Below, one piece after another: positions 8,135-16,248 of a DNA stretch of 47,255 bases; positions within the stretch are counted from its first letter, which is position 1, and the number at the start of each line of letters is the position of its first letter. The position numbers and the translations under genes were made by a program. Under the pieces are notes generated by a model, which was not told the DNA's origin, did not search any database, and was given only the letters and a program-made list of their open reading frames with translations. Source of the DNA: an uncultured Collinsella sp. (lineage in GTDB: Bacteria; Actinomycetota; Coriobacteriia; Coriobacteriales; Coriobacteriaceae); NCBI GenBank assembly GCA_900542305.1, contig UQMU01000015.1:1-47255 (forward strand), in the 5' to 3' direction.

Positions 8135-9421
8135 ATGTCGGTCGATATAGCCACGTATGTCCACGATCTTGCCGTTGCCGCCAAGGCAGCGTCGGCCTCG
8201 CTTGCCACGGCGAGCGATGAACAGCGCCAGGAGGCCGTGCGCGCCATGGCCGCAGCACTGCGCAACGGTGTCGACTCCATCGTCGCCGCTAACGAGCTCG
8301 ATATGTCCGCCGCGCGCGATGCGGGTACCTCGGCCGGACTGCTCGATCGCCTGCTGCTGACGCCCGAGCGCGTCGAGGGCATGGCCGCCGGCCTGGAAAA
8401 GCTTGCCGAGCTGCCCGATCCCGTGGGCCGCGTGCTCGACCACCGCGTGCTTGCAAGCGGCGTGGACCTGACCCGTGTGAGTGTGCCGCTGGGCCTGGTC
8501 GCTATGGTCTACGAGGCGCGCCCCAACGTGACGGCCGACGCCGCAGGCATCTGCATCCGTACCGGCAACGCCTGCATTCTGCGCGGCGGCTCGCTGGCCT
8601 ATCACTCGTGTGCCATGATCGCCGAGCTGCTGGCCGATGCGCTCGAGGCCAAGGGCTTCCCGCGCGAGGCCGTCTCGATGATCGAGTCCACCGATCGCGA
8701 AGCCACCGGCGAGCTCATGAAGCTCCGCGGTATCGTCGACGTGCTCATTCCGCGCGGCGGTGCAGGCCTGATTCAGCGCTGCGTGCGCGAGTCGCTCGTT
8801 CCGGTGATCGAGACGGGCACGGGCAACTGCCACATCTACGTGCATGAATCCGCCGACTTTGATAAGGCGCTCAACATTATCGTTAATGCCAAGACCCAGC
8901 GCGTAGGCGTGTGCAATGCCGCCGAGTCGCTGCTGGTCGACCGTGCTGTGGCCGATGCGTTTTTGCCTGCGGTCGTTGCCGTGCTGCACGACCACGGCGT
9001 GCTCATTCACGGCGACGAGGCCACGTGCGCCGCGTGCGCCGACGCCGGCTTTGTAGAGGGCGATGACTACGTCGCCGCGACTGAGGAGGACTGGGGTCGC
9101 GAGTACCTGGCGCTCGAGATGAGTGTGAAGGTCGTGGCTAGCGAGGACGAGGCCATCGCGCACATCAACCGCTACGGCACCATGCACTCCGAGGCCGTCG
9201 TTGCCGAGGACACGGATGCTTGCGAGCGCTTCCTTGATGCGGTCGATGCCTCGGCCGTGTACTCCAACGCCAGCACTCGCTTCACTGACGGCGGCGAGTT
9301 TGGCCTGGGCGCCGAGATCGGCATCTCGACCCAAAAACTCCACGCCCGTGGCCCCTTTGCCGCCGAGGCCCTCACCACCTACAAATACAAGCTCCGCGGC
9401 ACCGGCCAGGTCCGCCCCTAA
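8135..9421 (+). CDS. proA: Glutamate-5-semialdehyde dehydrogenase (gamma-glutamyl phosphate reductase)
   Basis: Second proline-biosynthesis enzyme, reducing gamma-glutamyl phosphate with NADPH to glutamate-5-semialdehyde. The 428-residue protein has the aldehyde dehydrogenase superfamily fold. Catalytic Cys260 is in VGVCNAAESLLV, the VYEARPNVTADAAG block is near 125-138, and EFGLGAEIGISTQKLHARGP lies near the C-terminus. A strong AGGAGAAAGG precedes the ATG. It starts 112 bp from the divergent peptidase gene, so a two-way promoter region lies between 8023 and 8134. No proC is seen in the window. Confidence 0.96.
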   Translation: MSVDIATYVHDLAVAAKAASASLATASDEQRQEAVRAMAAALRNGVDSIVAANELDMSAARDAGTSAGLLDRLLLTPERVEGMAAGLEKLAELPDPVGRVLDHRVLASGVDLTRVSVPLGLVAMVYEARPNVTADAAGICIRTGNACILRGGSLAYHSCAMIAELLADALEAKGFPREAVSMIESTDREATGELMKLRGIVDVLIPRGGAGLIQRCVRESLVPVIETGTGNCHIYVHESADFDKALNIIVNAKTQRVGVCNAAESLLVDRAVADAFLPAVVAVLHDHGVLIHGDEATCAACADAGFVEGDDYVAATEEDWGREYLALEMSVKVVASEDEAIAHINRYGTMHSEAVVAEDTDACERFLDAVDASAVYSNASTRFTDGGEFGLGAEIGISTQKLHARGPFAAEALTTYKYKLRGTGQVRP

Positions 9422-9434
9422 CGCCCGCGCAAGA

Positions 9435-9475
9435 AAAACCACCACAAAGGTGCCTTTCCCCTTTGTGGTGGTTTT
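9435..9475. terminator. Bidirectional hairpin terminator, copy 1 of a repeated element
   Basis: AAAACCACCACAAAGG (9435-9450) pairs perfectly over 16 bp with 9460-9475. The A/T ends give a T-run on either strand, so it can end proA and the convergent HD-domain gene. The same hairpin, differing at one loop base, occurs at 10145-10185. Confidence 0.85.
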
Positions 9476-9490
9476 AGGTGGCGTGGGCGG

Positions 9491-10090
9491 TTAGGCCTGG
9501 AAGGTATCGCGGTCGGGGGCGAAGGACTGCATGGCCGCGATGGTGCGGTCAAAGAGTTCGGGTAGCTCCCAACCCAGCATCTCGGCGCCCTGCGTAATCA
9601 CGTCGCGCGAACAGCCAGCGGCAAAGCGCTTGTCCTTGAACTTCTTCTTGAGCGACTTGGTCGTAAAGTCCATGACGCTTTTGCTCGGACGCATGATGAC
9701 TGCAGCGCCGATCAGGCCGGTGAGCTCATCGCAGGCAAACAGGATCTTTTCCATCTGCAGCTCGGGTTTGGGCAGCGAGGTGTTGAAGTCGGACGTGTGC
9801 GTCTGGATGGCGCGAATGAGCTCGGGAGACGCACCTTCGCCCTCAAGAATCTCGGCAGCATAGATGGTGTGGTTCATGGGGTCGTCCTCATGCTCCTCCC
9901 AATCCAGGTCGTGCAGCAGACCGACGGTGCCCCAAAACTCCTCGTTCTCGGGGTCGAACTCGCGCGCAAAGTAGCGCATAGTGCCCTCGACCGTCTCGCC
10001 ATGGGTGATGTGGAACGGGTCCTTGTTGTGCTCGTTGAGCAGTTCGAACGCGCGGTCGCGGGTGATTCCGGCGGTAAGCGGCTCTGACAT
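9491..10090 (-). CDS. HD-domain metal-dependent hydrolase-like protein
   Basis: 199 residues with an HD-superfamily core. His30 lies in HITHGE, the paired His60-Asp61 in LLHDLDWEEHEDDP, further His follow at 74 and in QTHTSDF, and an Asp lies in the FACDELTGL segment. HD proteins are metal-dependent phosphohydrolases acting on nucleotides or signalling molecules; this subgroup is commonly annotated only as 'hydrolase' and the substrate is unknown. AAGGAG is correctly spaced before the ATG. The gene is a monocistronic island between two near-identical hairpins at 9435-9475 and 10145-10185. Confidence 0.85.
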   Translation of the reverse strand: MSEPLTAGITRDRAFELLNEHNKDPFHITHGETVEGTMRYFAREFDPENEEFWGTVGLLHDLDWEEHEDDPMNHTIYAAEILEGEGASPELIRAIQTHTSDFNTSLPKPELQMEKILFACDELTGLIGAAVIMRPSKSVMDFTTKSLKKKFKDKRFAAGCSRDVITQGAEMLGWELPELFDRTIAAMQSFAPDRDTFQA

Positions 10091-10144
10091 AACAGACTCC
10101 TTGTGCTCGTGGGTATCGATAAGAATGAATACTACTAGAACACG

Positions 10145-10185
10145 AAAACCACCACAAAGGTGCCTGTCCCCTTTGTGGTGGTTTT
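10145..10185. terminator. Bidirectional hairpin terminator, copy 2 of the repeated element
   Basis: Same 16-bp stem as at 9435-9475 (arms 10145-10160 and 10170-10185), with TGTCC instead of TTTCC in the loop. It lies downstream of the CarD-family gene on the minus strand and upstream of the HD-domain gene, so it probably insulates the two. Confidence 0.85.
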
Positions 10186-10198
10186 TGGCGCGGATGGG

Positions 10199-10684
10199 TT
10201 AGTTGAGGGCGGCTTGGGCTAGGCGGGCTTCGGCGGCCTCCTCGGTGACGCCCAAGGCCACGGCGAACTCCTCGATGGAGCGGCGTTTGGCCTCCTTGAG
10301 TACGCGCATGTAGTAGGAGCTGGGTTTTTTATCAGCTTCCTCGGCCTGGCGAATGCGGTGCATCATGGTCTTTGCCACGCGGACCGTCTCGGGCGCGCCC
10401 AGCTTGAGCTGCTGCTTAAAGTGCGTCTCCTCAAGTGAACTGTTGCGCTCGGTAAAAGTGTCGCACTCCAGCTCGTCATAGTGGCTCAGCAGGTGCTCGG
10501 CATCTTGCTGCGAGATGGCGGCGTGCAAACGGTCGGCCTGCGCCACGGGGTACATGAGGATCGTCTGCGCATGTCCCTGCTTGGTCTCGAGCAGTAGCAT
10601 GGGCTGCGGTGTGTCGTCCCTAAAACCGACGACGGTGCAGACTCCCTGACCCGGATGAATGACGTGTTGACCGATTGAGAACAT
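10199..10684 (-). CDS. CarD-family transcriptional regulator
   Basis: 161 residues. The N-terminal half (FSIGQHVIHPGQGVCTVVGF) is the RNA-polymerase-interacting Tudor-like domain of CarD/CdnL/TRCF. The C-terminal half is a helical bundle ending in EEAAEARLAQAALN, which in CarD contacts the upstream edge of the promoter bubble. In actinobacteria CarD stabilises the open complex, notably at rRNA promoters. A GGAGG lies before the ATG. The gene is monocistronic, ending at the hairpin 10145-10185. Confidence 0.88.
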   Translation of the reverse strand: MFSIGQHVIHPGQGVCTVVGFRDDTPQPMLLLETKQGHAQTILMYPVAQADRLHAAISQQDAEHLLSHYDELECDTFTERNSSLEETHFKQQLKLGAPETVRVAKTMMHRIRQAEEADKKPSSYYMRVLKEAKRRSIEEFAVALGVTEEAAEARLAQAALN

Positions 10685-11026
10685 GCTACCTCCAACTTAT
10701 ACGAATTTACGTATGTCTAGAATAACACGCTGACGTGCGCAAACCCTTACTTTATGCAGGAAAAGCACACAACTCCGATAGGTAAGAGTATTCGATAACA
10801 GGCGCAGCTCATTCACACCTTTATGCATTTTCAACGCCTGCATAATCTGCAGGCAGACTGGCATCTTTGAGTGACTCCATGCAAGCTGTAGTCAATTTTG
10901 TGCATATGCAATATCGATTGGCTTTACCCTGCGACAGTGCCCGTCGCTTGTGATAGAGTGCTACAAACTCTGGCTTTTGCCCTACGAGTGACCAAGAGCT
11001 CGGGGGCTTTAACACAAGGAGGATCT
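10685..11026. other. Divergent intergenic region between the CarD-type gene and argS
   Basis: No convincing gene. It must hold the promoters for both neighbours. A perfect 7-bp hairpin GCCTGCA/TGCAGGC lies at 10836-10854, and a TGCATATGCA palindrome occurs near 10902. A weak plus-strand promoter-like pair, TGCGAC (10930-10935) and TAGAGT (10954-10959), could start argS. No T-box specifier structure was recognised. Confidence 0.5.
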
Positions 11027-12880
11027 ATGCCCGAGAAGATTGAAGAGCTGGTACGCGCTGCGCTTGCTGCGGCCCAGGAGGCCGGCGACCTTTCTGCATT
11101 TGAACTTGACGATTGCGCTATCGAGCGACCGGCTGACACTTCTCATGGCGAGTGGACCTCTACCATGGCCCTGAAGTCCGCCAAGCTGGCCCATTGCGCC
11201 CCGCGCAAGATCGCCGAGGCCATCGTTGCCCATATGCCCGAGGACCCCGCGATCGAGAAGGTCGAGATCGCAGGCCCCGGCTTCATCAACTTCTACCTCT
11301 CCGTTGCCGTCAAGAATGCCATCTTTGGCGAGGCTCGCGAGAAGGGTATGGACTTCGCTAAGTCCAACGTCGGTGGCGGCCTGAAGACCCAGGTCGAGTT
11401 CGTCTCCGCCAACCCCGTCGGCCCCATGCACATCGGCCATGGCCGCTGGGCCGCTCTGGGCGATTCGCTCTGCCGCGTTATGGACCATGCCGGTTACGAC
11501 ATCCAGCGTGAGTTCTACATCAACGACCACGGCTCTCAGATGAACACCTTCGGCAACTCCATCAGCACGCGCTATATGCAGCTTGCCGACATCATCGCCA
11601 AGCAGGGCGTGGATATCGACGAGGCTCACAAGCTGCTGATCGCAGACCGCGACGCCTTCGTTGCCGACGAGAACGACGAGCATCCCGAGACCCATCCGTA
11701 CCAGGACAATTTTGCCGAGACCCTGGGCAAGGACTCCTATGGCGGCGACTACATTATCGACGAGGCCGCCGAGTTCTGGCGCACCGACGGCGATAAGTGG
11801 GTCGAGGCCGATCCTCAGGAGCGCATGGAGAGCTTCCGCGAGCGCGGCTATGTGAAGATGGTCGACAACATGCGCGACCTCTGCCACGCCGTCAATTGCG
11901 ACTTCGATCGTTGGTACTCCGAGCGTTCGCTGTACGTGAAGGACACCGAGGGCGAGACCGCCGGCACCTCTGCCGTCGACCGCGCTTTTGAGAAGCTCGA
12001 CAAGATGGGCTACCTCTACACCAAGGACGGCGCCCTGTGGTTCCGCTCCACCGACCTGGGCGATGACAAGGACCGCGTCCTGATCAAGTCCGACGGCGAG
12101 TACACCTACTTCGCCTCCGACGTTGCCTATCACTGGGATAAGTTCCAGCGCGTCGACCACGTCATCGACATCTGGGGTGCCGACCACCACGGCTACATCG
12201 AGCGCGTCCGCTGCGTCTGCGACGCTCTTGGCTATCCCGGCAAGTTTGAGGTTCTGCTGGGCCAGCTCGTCAACCTGCTGCGCAACGGCAAGCCCGTCCG
12301 TATGTCCAAGCGTAAGGGCACCATGGTGACCCTGCAGGAGCTCGTCGACGAGGTCGGTTCCGACGCCGCTCGCTACACGCTCATCTCCAAAAGCTCCAAC
12401 CAGATGGTCGACTTCGATATCGAGGCCGTCAAGAAGCGCGACAACTCCAACCCGGTCTATTACGTGCAGTACGCTCACGCCCGCGTGTGCTCCATCCTGC
12501 GCCGTGCCGCCGACGTTACGCCCGAGCAGGCTGACGAGATGGGCATGAAGGCCGTTGCCGCCAAGGCCATCGGTGAGAACGTCGATTACTCGCTGCTGAC
12601 CGACCCGACCGAGCTCGCCCTTTCGCGTAAGCTCAACGAGCTCACCGACCTGATTGCCAGCTGCGCTCGCGACCGCGCCCCGTTCCGTCTGACGCACTTT
12701 GCCGAGGAGCTCGCCGGCGACTTCCACAGCTTCTACGCTGCCTGCCAGGTTCTGCCGAGCGAGGGCCGTCCCGTCGACCCCGAGCTTTCGCGCGCCCGTC
12801 TGGCCGCTTGCGACGCCGTTCGCGTGACGCTCGCCCTGGTGCTCACCCTCGTTGGCGTTTCCGCGCCCGAGCAGATGTAA
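11027..12880 (+). CDS. argS: Arginine--tRNA ligase
   Basis: Class I aminoacyl-tRNA synthetase of 617 residues that charges tRNA-Arg. An N-terminal Add1-type domain (about 1-115) is followed by VEFVSANPVGPMHIGHGR with the HIGH signature. The Rossmann catalytic core carries INDHGSQMNTFG, WGADHHGYIERV and a KMSKS equivalent MSKRKGT, and the C-terminal DALR anticodon-binding domain contains YVQYAHARVCSILR. Start choice: AAGGAGG is four bases before the ATG at 11027, and the longer in-frame reading has no homology. The gene is followed by a terminator and is monocistronic. Confidence 0.97.
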   Translation: MPEKIEELVRAALAAAQEAGDLSAFELDDCAIERPADTSHGEWTSTMALKSAKLAHCAPRKIAEAIVAHMPEDPAIEKVEIAGPGFINFYLSVAVKNAIFGEAREKGMDFAKSNVGGGLKTQVEFVSANPVGPMHIGHGRWAALGDSLCRVMDHAGYDIQREFYINDHGSQMNTFGNSISTRYMQLADIIAKQGVDIDEAHKLLIADRDAFVADENDEHPETHPYQDNFAETLGKDSYGGDYIIDEAAEFWRTDGDKWVEADPQERMESFRERGYVKMVDNMRDLCHAVNCDFDRWYSERSLYVKDTEGETAGTSAVDRAFEKLDKMGYLYTKDGALWFRSTDLGDDKDRVLIKSDGEYTYFASDVAYHWDKFQRVDHVIDIWGADHHGYIERVRCVCDALGYPGKFEVLLGQLVNLLRNGKPVRMSKRKGTMVTLQELVDEVGSDAARYTLISKSSNQMVDFDIEAVKKRDNSNPVYYVQYAHARVCSILRRAADVTPEQADEMGMKAVAAKAIGENVDYSLLTDPTELALSRKLNELTDLIASCARDRAPFRLTHFAEELAGDFHSFYAACQVLPSEGRPVDPELSRARLAACDAVRVTLALVLTLVGVSAPEQM

Positions 12881-12925
12881 TCATCGAGTCATTTGACCGT
12901 ACAGACTTGGTTTAACTAAGCCTTG

Positions 12926-12959
12926 AAAGCCCGATCTCCCACGGAGGTCGGGCTTTTTT
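12926..12959 (+). terminator. Terminator after argS
   Basis: AGCCCGATCTCC (12928-12939) pairs with GGAGGTCGGGCT (12943-12954), one U-G wobble, three-base loop, then six T. Confidence 0.9.
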
Positions 12960-13003
12960 GCAAACGCCGACGTATTGACGAATTTGGAACTGCTGGAAAT
13001 ACG

Positions 13004-13153
13004 AAACTATGCCGGTTTACTACGATGAATTGAGATATTCCAACCACGCCGGCTTTTAGCTAAAAAGTGCAAGGCATCTACCTGCGGTTTTAGTTCAACA
13101 AGTTTCGGAGTGGTCGCGGTTGAGCGATTCATCGTAGTAAACCGCCATAGTTT
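13004..13153. repeat. 150-bp element with 27-bp near-perfect terminal inverted repeats
   Basis: The ends 13004-13030 and 13127-13153 are inverted repeats matching at 26 of 27 bases; the one mismatch is at position 9 of the arm. The 96-bp interior has no gene but carries further self-complementarity (AACCAC/GTGGTT-like pairs and a TTTTAGCTAAAA palindrome), so the whole element could fold as a long cruciform. No clear target-site duplication flanks it. It resembles a MITE or large hairpin element and lies between argS and rho. Confidence 0.75.
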
Positions 13154-13186
13154 TGGCGGAGGCAGTCAGATTTGTGGGCGGTAAAC

Positions 13187-13229
13187 CAAAGAGTGTCCCT
13201 TTTGAATAGTCGTTTAAGAACGTCCCCAA
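13187..13229 (-). repeat. Inverted relative of the GGGGACGTTC / GGGACACTC bipartite repeat
   Basis: On the minus strand this reads TTGGGGACGTTCTTA, an 18-base spacer, then GGGACACTCTTTG. Both blocks match the blocks of the tandem repeat at 6561-6603, but without the GTGCCGGCAC palindrome. Just downstream is the putative rho promoter. Confidence 0.6.
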
Positions 13230-13237
13230 TGACTAAG

Positions 13238-13265
13238 TTGCAGGTGGCGGCGGTTGTGTTACACT
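13238..13265 (+). promoter_or_regulatory. Candidate rho promoter
   Basis: TTGCAG (13238-13243), 16-base spacer, TACACT (13260-13265). The predicted start is near 13272, leaving about 138 nt of leader before the GTG start of rho. The leader contains CCCTGAAGGTTTATGCAGGG-like self-complementarity near 13347-13366, which could serve autoregulation, as is known for rho genes generally. Confidence 0.5.
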
Positions 13266-13409
13266 AACGCTGCGTATATGACGCAAATATCTCGATACAG
13301 ATCAATGATGTCCGTCGGTATTTGACGGAGCTAGACTGTTTAGCCGCCCTGAAGGTTTATGCAGGGAGCATGTGATCACAGGGCTTGAAAAGAAAGTTGA
13401 GCAAACACT

Positions 13410-15935
13410 GTGTCTGATCAACAGCAAGAAAACGAAATAACGACGACGCAAGCCGCTCCCGCTGCACCGGTTGCGTCGGACCAGGTCGCGGCGCCCGCGC
13501 AAACCTCGGCTCCTGAGACGCCTAAGGCTGCAACGGCTGAGAAGGCCGTGCCTGCAACTGGTGAGGAGGCTGCTCCGGCAAAGCCCAAGCGCACGCGCCG
13601 CGCGGCCAAGCCTGCCGCTGACGGCGAGGAGGTCACCAAGCCCAAGCGCCGTACCGCGCGCACGACGCGCGCCAAGCGCACCGTTGCAGCTGACTCCTCG
13701 GCGCCGATTTCCGATGAGGTCGCGCAGGCACGTGCGTTGGCGCAGATTAGCGAGGCTCAGGTGGTGCGCGCCCGCCGTCGTGCTGCCGAGCGCGAGGCCG
13801 CGGCTCTGACCGAGCTTGCAGCCCCGTCTGTGTCCGAGACCCCTGCCGCCGACCAACCGACCGAGAAGCCGGCACCGCGCACACGCCGTCGCACGGCTGC
13901 TAAGGCCGAGCAGGTTGCCGATCAGGTAACCCCCGAGCTCACTGAGGCTTCGGTCCGTTCCGCGGCAGGGGAGGGCGCATCGCCAACTGAGCCCGCTGCG
14001 CCTGTCGAGGCCAGCGAAGTTCCCGTTGTCGATCCGGCTTTGCGCCCGCACCGTCGCGGTCGCAAGCCCAAGGCCTTCGTCGAGGCAGAGAAGGCCGCAG
14101 CCGCAGCCGCAGCTGCTCGGGATGCTGCGGCGACCGCCGAGTCTGCAACCGCTGCCGATGCACCCGTTCAGGATGCTGCGACTTCCGAGGCCGCTCCCGC
14201 CGATGCCGAGCCCGCCGACGTCCGCCCCGGTCGCAGCCGTCGCACTGCTGTTAAGCGCACGTCCAAGGCTAAGGCTGCCAAGAAGGGTGCGTCCGAGGAT
14301 TCCGACGAGACGACCGCCGATGCATCGACTGATGCCGCCGAGCCCCAAGACGTCGAACAGCCTGCGTCCGAGAAGCCCAAGCGCGGTCGTAAGAAGTCCG
14401 CTAAGGCCAAGGCGTCCGAGCATCAGGCTGATGTCGAAGCGCAGGTCGATTCTGGCGCCGAGGCCAATGAAGCCGCTGCGGTCAATGCCGACGCCGCCAC
14501 AACCGATGTTGCCGCGCCCGCCGAGGCCGAAGACGGCACTCGTTCCAACCGTCGCCAGCACAAGCGCAACGAGGAACGCAACGAGCGCAACAACGACCGT
14601 CGCAATCGCCAGCGCGATCGCAAACAGCGCAACAAGGAGCGTAACGCCGCCCCCACCGAGCCCACGCTTTCGCGTGAGGAGCTCGCTGCCATGAAGGTCG
14701 CCGAACTGCGCGAGAAGGCCAAGGAGTTCGAGATCGAGACGACCGGCAAGAAGAAAGCCGAGCTCGTCGAGGAGATCTACGTCACCGCCGCGAAGGCAGA
14801 GGGCTTCCGCGACATCAAGGGCATTCTGCAGATTCGTCCGGACAGCTCCGGTATCATCCATGCCCATGGCTACATGAAGTCCAACGACGACGCCTTCGCG
14901 CCCGCCTACCTCATCCGCTCCGCGCGTCTGCGCACGGGCGACGTCATCGAGGGCTCGCTTCGTCCTTCGCGCGGCGGCGACAAGCGCGCCGGCCTCGCCA
15001 AAATCACGACCGTCAACGGTCTAGACCCCGAGCAGATTCGCAACCGCCCCAAGTTCGGTGACCTCACCCCGGTCTATCCCAACGAGCCGCTGCGCATGGA
15101 GCATGGCAAGGACTCCATTACCGGTCGCGCCATCGACATCGTGTCGCCGATCGGCAAGGGTCAGCGTGGCTTGATCGTGTCCCCGCCCAAGGCCGGCAAG
15201 ACCACAATCCTCAAGAAGATCTGCCAGTCTATCTCGATTAACAACCCCGAGGTGCACCTCATCTGCCTGCTCGTCGACGAGCGCCCCGAAGAGGTCACCG
15301 ATATGCAGCGTTCCATCAAGGGCGAGGTTGTGGCGTCGACCTTCGATATGCCCGCCGACAACCACACTCGTGTGGCAGAGCTCGTCATCGAGCGCGCCAA
15401 GCGCATCGTGGAGCTGGGCGGCGATGTCGTGGTGGTGCTCGACTCCATTACGCGTCTTGCCCGCGCCTACAACTTGGCGGCGCCCGCCTCGGGCCGCATC
15501 CTTTCGGGCGGCGTCGATTCGGCGGCCCTGTATCCTCCCAAGCGCTTCCTGGGCGCAGCCCGTAATATCGAGAACGGTGGCTCGCTCACCATCCTGGCCT
15601 CTGCCCTCATCGACACCGGTTCCAAGATGGACGAGGTCATCTTCGAGGAGTTCAAGGGTACCGGCAACATGGAGCTTAAGCTCGACCGCGACCTGGCCGA
15701 CCGCCGCATCTTCCCGGCTATCGACCCCGTTGCCTCCGGTACGCGCAACGAAGACCTGTTGGTCGACGAGCAGATGCGTCCGTTTGTCTTTGGTCTGCGT
15801 CGCATTCTTGCCGGCATGAACAACACCGAGCGCGCAGCCGCGTCGTTTATCAAGGGTCTTAAGGGCACCAACACCAACCAGGAGTTCCTGGTGCGTTCGG
15901 CCAAAAAGCACAGCGACTACGAGCAGACGTTCTAG
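13410..15935 (+). CDS. rho: Transcription termination factor Rho with a very long N-terminal region
   Basis: 841 residues, about twice the E. coli length. Residues 1-419 are low-complexity Ala/Lys/Arg/Glu/Thr sequence with repeated RTRRAAKPA-like basic patches, ending in an Asn/Arg-rich stretch (RNERNNDRRNRQRDRK). The Rho_N helical domain begins near 420 (LSREELAAMKVAELREKA). The OB-fold RNA-binding domain is at about 460-530, and the hexameric RecA-type ATPase carries Walker A PKAGKT near 592 and Walker B VVVVLDSITRLARAYN near 672. It winds along untranslated RNA and ends transcription. Long basic N-terminal insertions are known in actinobacterial Rho and broaden RNA binding. The start is GTG with a weak ribosome-binding site. 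Confidence 0.95.
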   Translation: MSDQQQENEITTTQAAPAAPVASDQVAAPAQTSAPETPKAATAEKAVPATGEEAAPAKPKRTRRAAKPAADGEEVTKPKRRTARTTRAKRTVAADSSAPISDEVAQARALAQISEAQVVRARRRAAEREAAALTELAAPSVSETPAADQPTEKPAPRTRRRTAAKAEQVADQVTPELTEASVRSAAGEGASPTEPAAPVEASEVPVVDPALRPHRRGRKPKAFVEAEKAAAAAAAARDAAATAESATAADAPVQDAATSEAAPADAEPADVRPGRSRRTAVKRTSKAKAAKKGASEDSDETTADASTDAAEPQDVEQPASEKPKRGRKKSAKAKASEHQADVEAQVDSGAEANEAAAVNADAATTDVAAPAEAEDGTRSNRRQHKRNEERNERNNDRRNRQRDRKQRNKERNAAPTEPTLSREELAAMKVAELREKAKEFEIETTGKKKAELVEEIYVTAAKAEGFRDIKGILQIRPDSSGIIHAHGYMKSNDDAFAPAYLIRSARLRTGDVIEGSLRPSRGGDKRAGLAKITTVNGLDPEQIRNRPKFGDLTPVYPNEPLRMEHGKDSITGRAIDIVSPIGKGQRGLIVSPPKAGKTTILKKICQSISINNPEVHLICLLVDERPEEVTDMQRSIKGEVVASTFDMPADNHTRVAELVIERAKRIVELGGDVVVVLDSITRLARAYNLAAPASGRILSGGVDSAALYPPKRFLGAARNIENGGSLTILASALIDTGSKMDEVIFEEFKGTGNMELKLDRDLADRRIFPAIDPVASGTRNEDLLVDEQMRPFVFGLRRILAGMNNTERAAASFIKGLKGTNTNQEFLVRSAKKHSDYEQTF

Positions 15936-15973
15936 GTTGTCATCCACGCGCAGCGATAGTCATCAATGCGATA

Positions 15974-16004
15974 AAGGGTCGGGGCTTTGAGCCTCGGCCC
16001 TTTT
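15974..16004 (+). terminator. Terminator after rho
   Basis: AAGGGTCGGGGC (15974-15985) pairs with GCCTCGGCCCTT (15991-16002) through G-U wobbles, loop TTTGA, followed by TT. Confidence 0.75.
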
Positions 16005-16083
16005 CCATATCGCCGCTCCGCGCTTATTTTTGACCATAAGACTGGCAAGCAGCAGGTTTCCCGTTTCAATCCGACATCGTCGC

Positions 16084-16112
16084 TTGCAATCGACAGGGCG
16101 GTTTCGCATAAT
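16084..16112 (+). promoter_or_regulatory. Candidate promoter for the gene pair 16249-18106
   Basis: TTGCAA (16084-16089), 17-base spacer, CATAAT (16107-16112). The roughly 130-nt leader that follows contains the hairpin GGGGCATAGCCCC near 16170-16183. Nothing else was recognised between 16005 and 16248. Confidence 0.5.
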
Positions 16113-16248
16113 AGCTTTTAAGCTTCGCGACGGAAAACGCAGATGAAACGAACCATATACCGTTGCTTTGGGGCATAGCCCCGCTTCATCTTCTCTCGCG
16201 CAGCCAACTGAATGATGCGATTTGGGTGCTGGAAGATGGGGAGAGCTC

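Noticed and set aside
10685..11026. T-box or tRNA-sensing leader upstream of argS
   Set aside because: No AGGGTGGNACCGCG-type antiterminator motif or terminator before the start; only a small hairpin is present.
11009..12727. 572-codon minus-strand open frame inside argS
   Set aside because: Antisense shadow of argS, rich in Val/Gly/Leu/Asp with no recognisable motif.
14560..14650. Asn/Arg repeat stretch in rho considered as a DNA minisatellite
   Set aside because: Codons vary within the repeat and the reading frame is maintained; it is protein low complexity, not a DNA tandem array.
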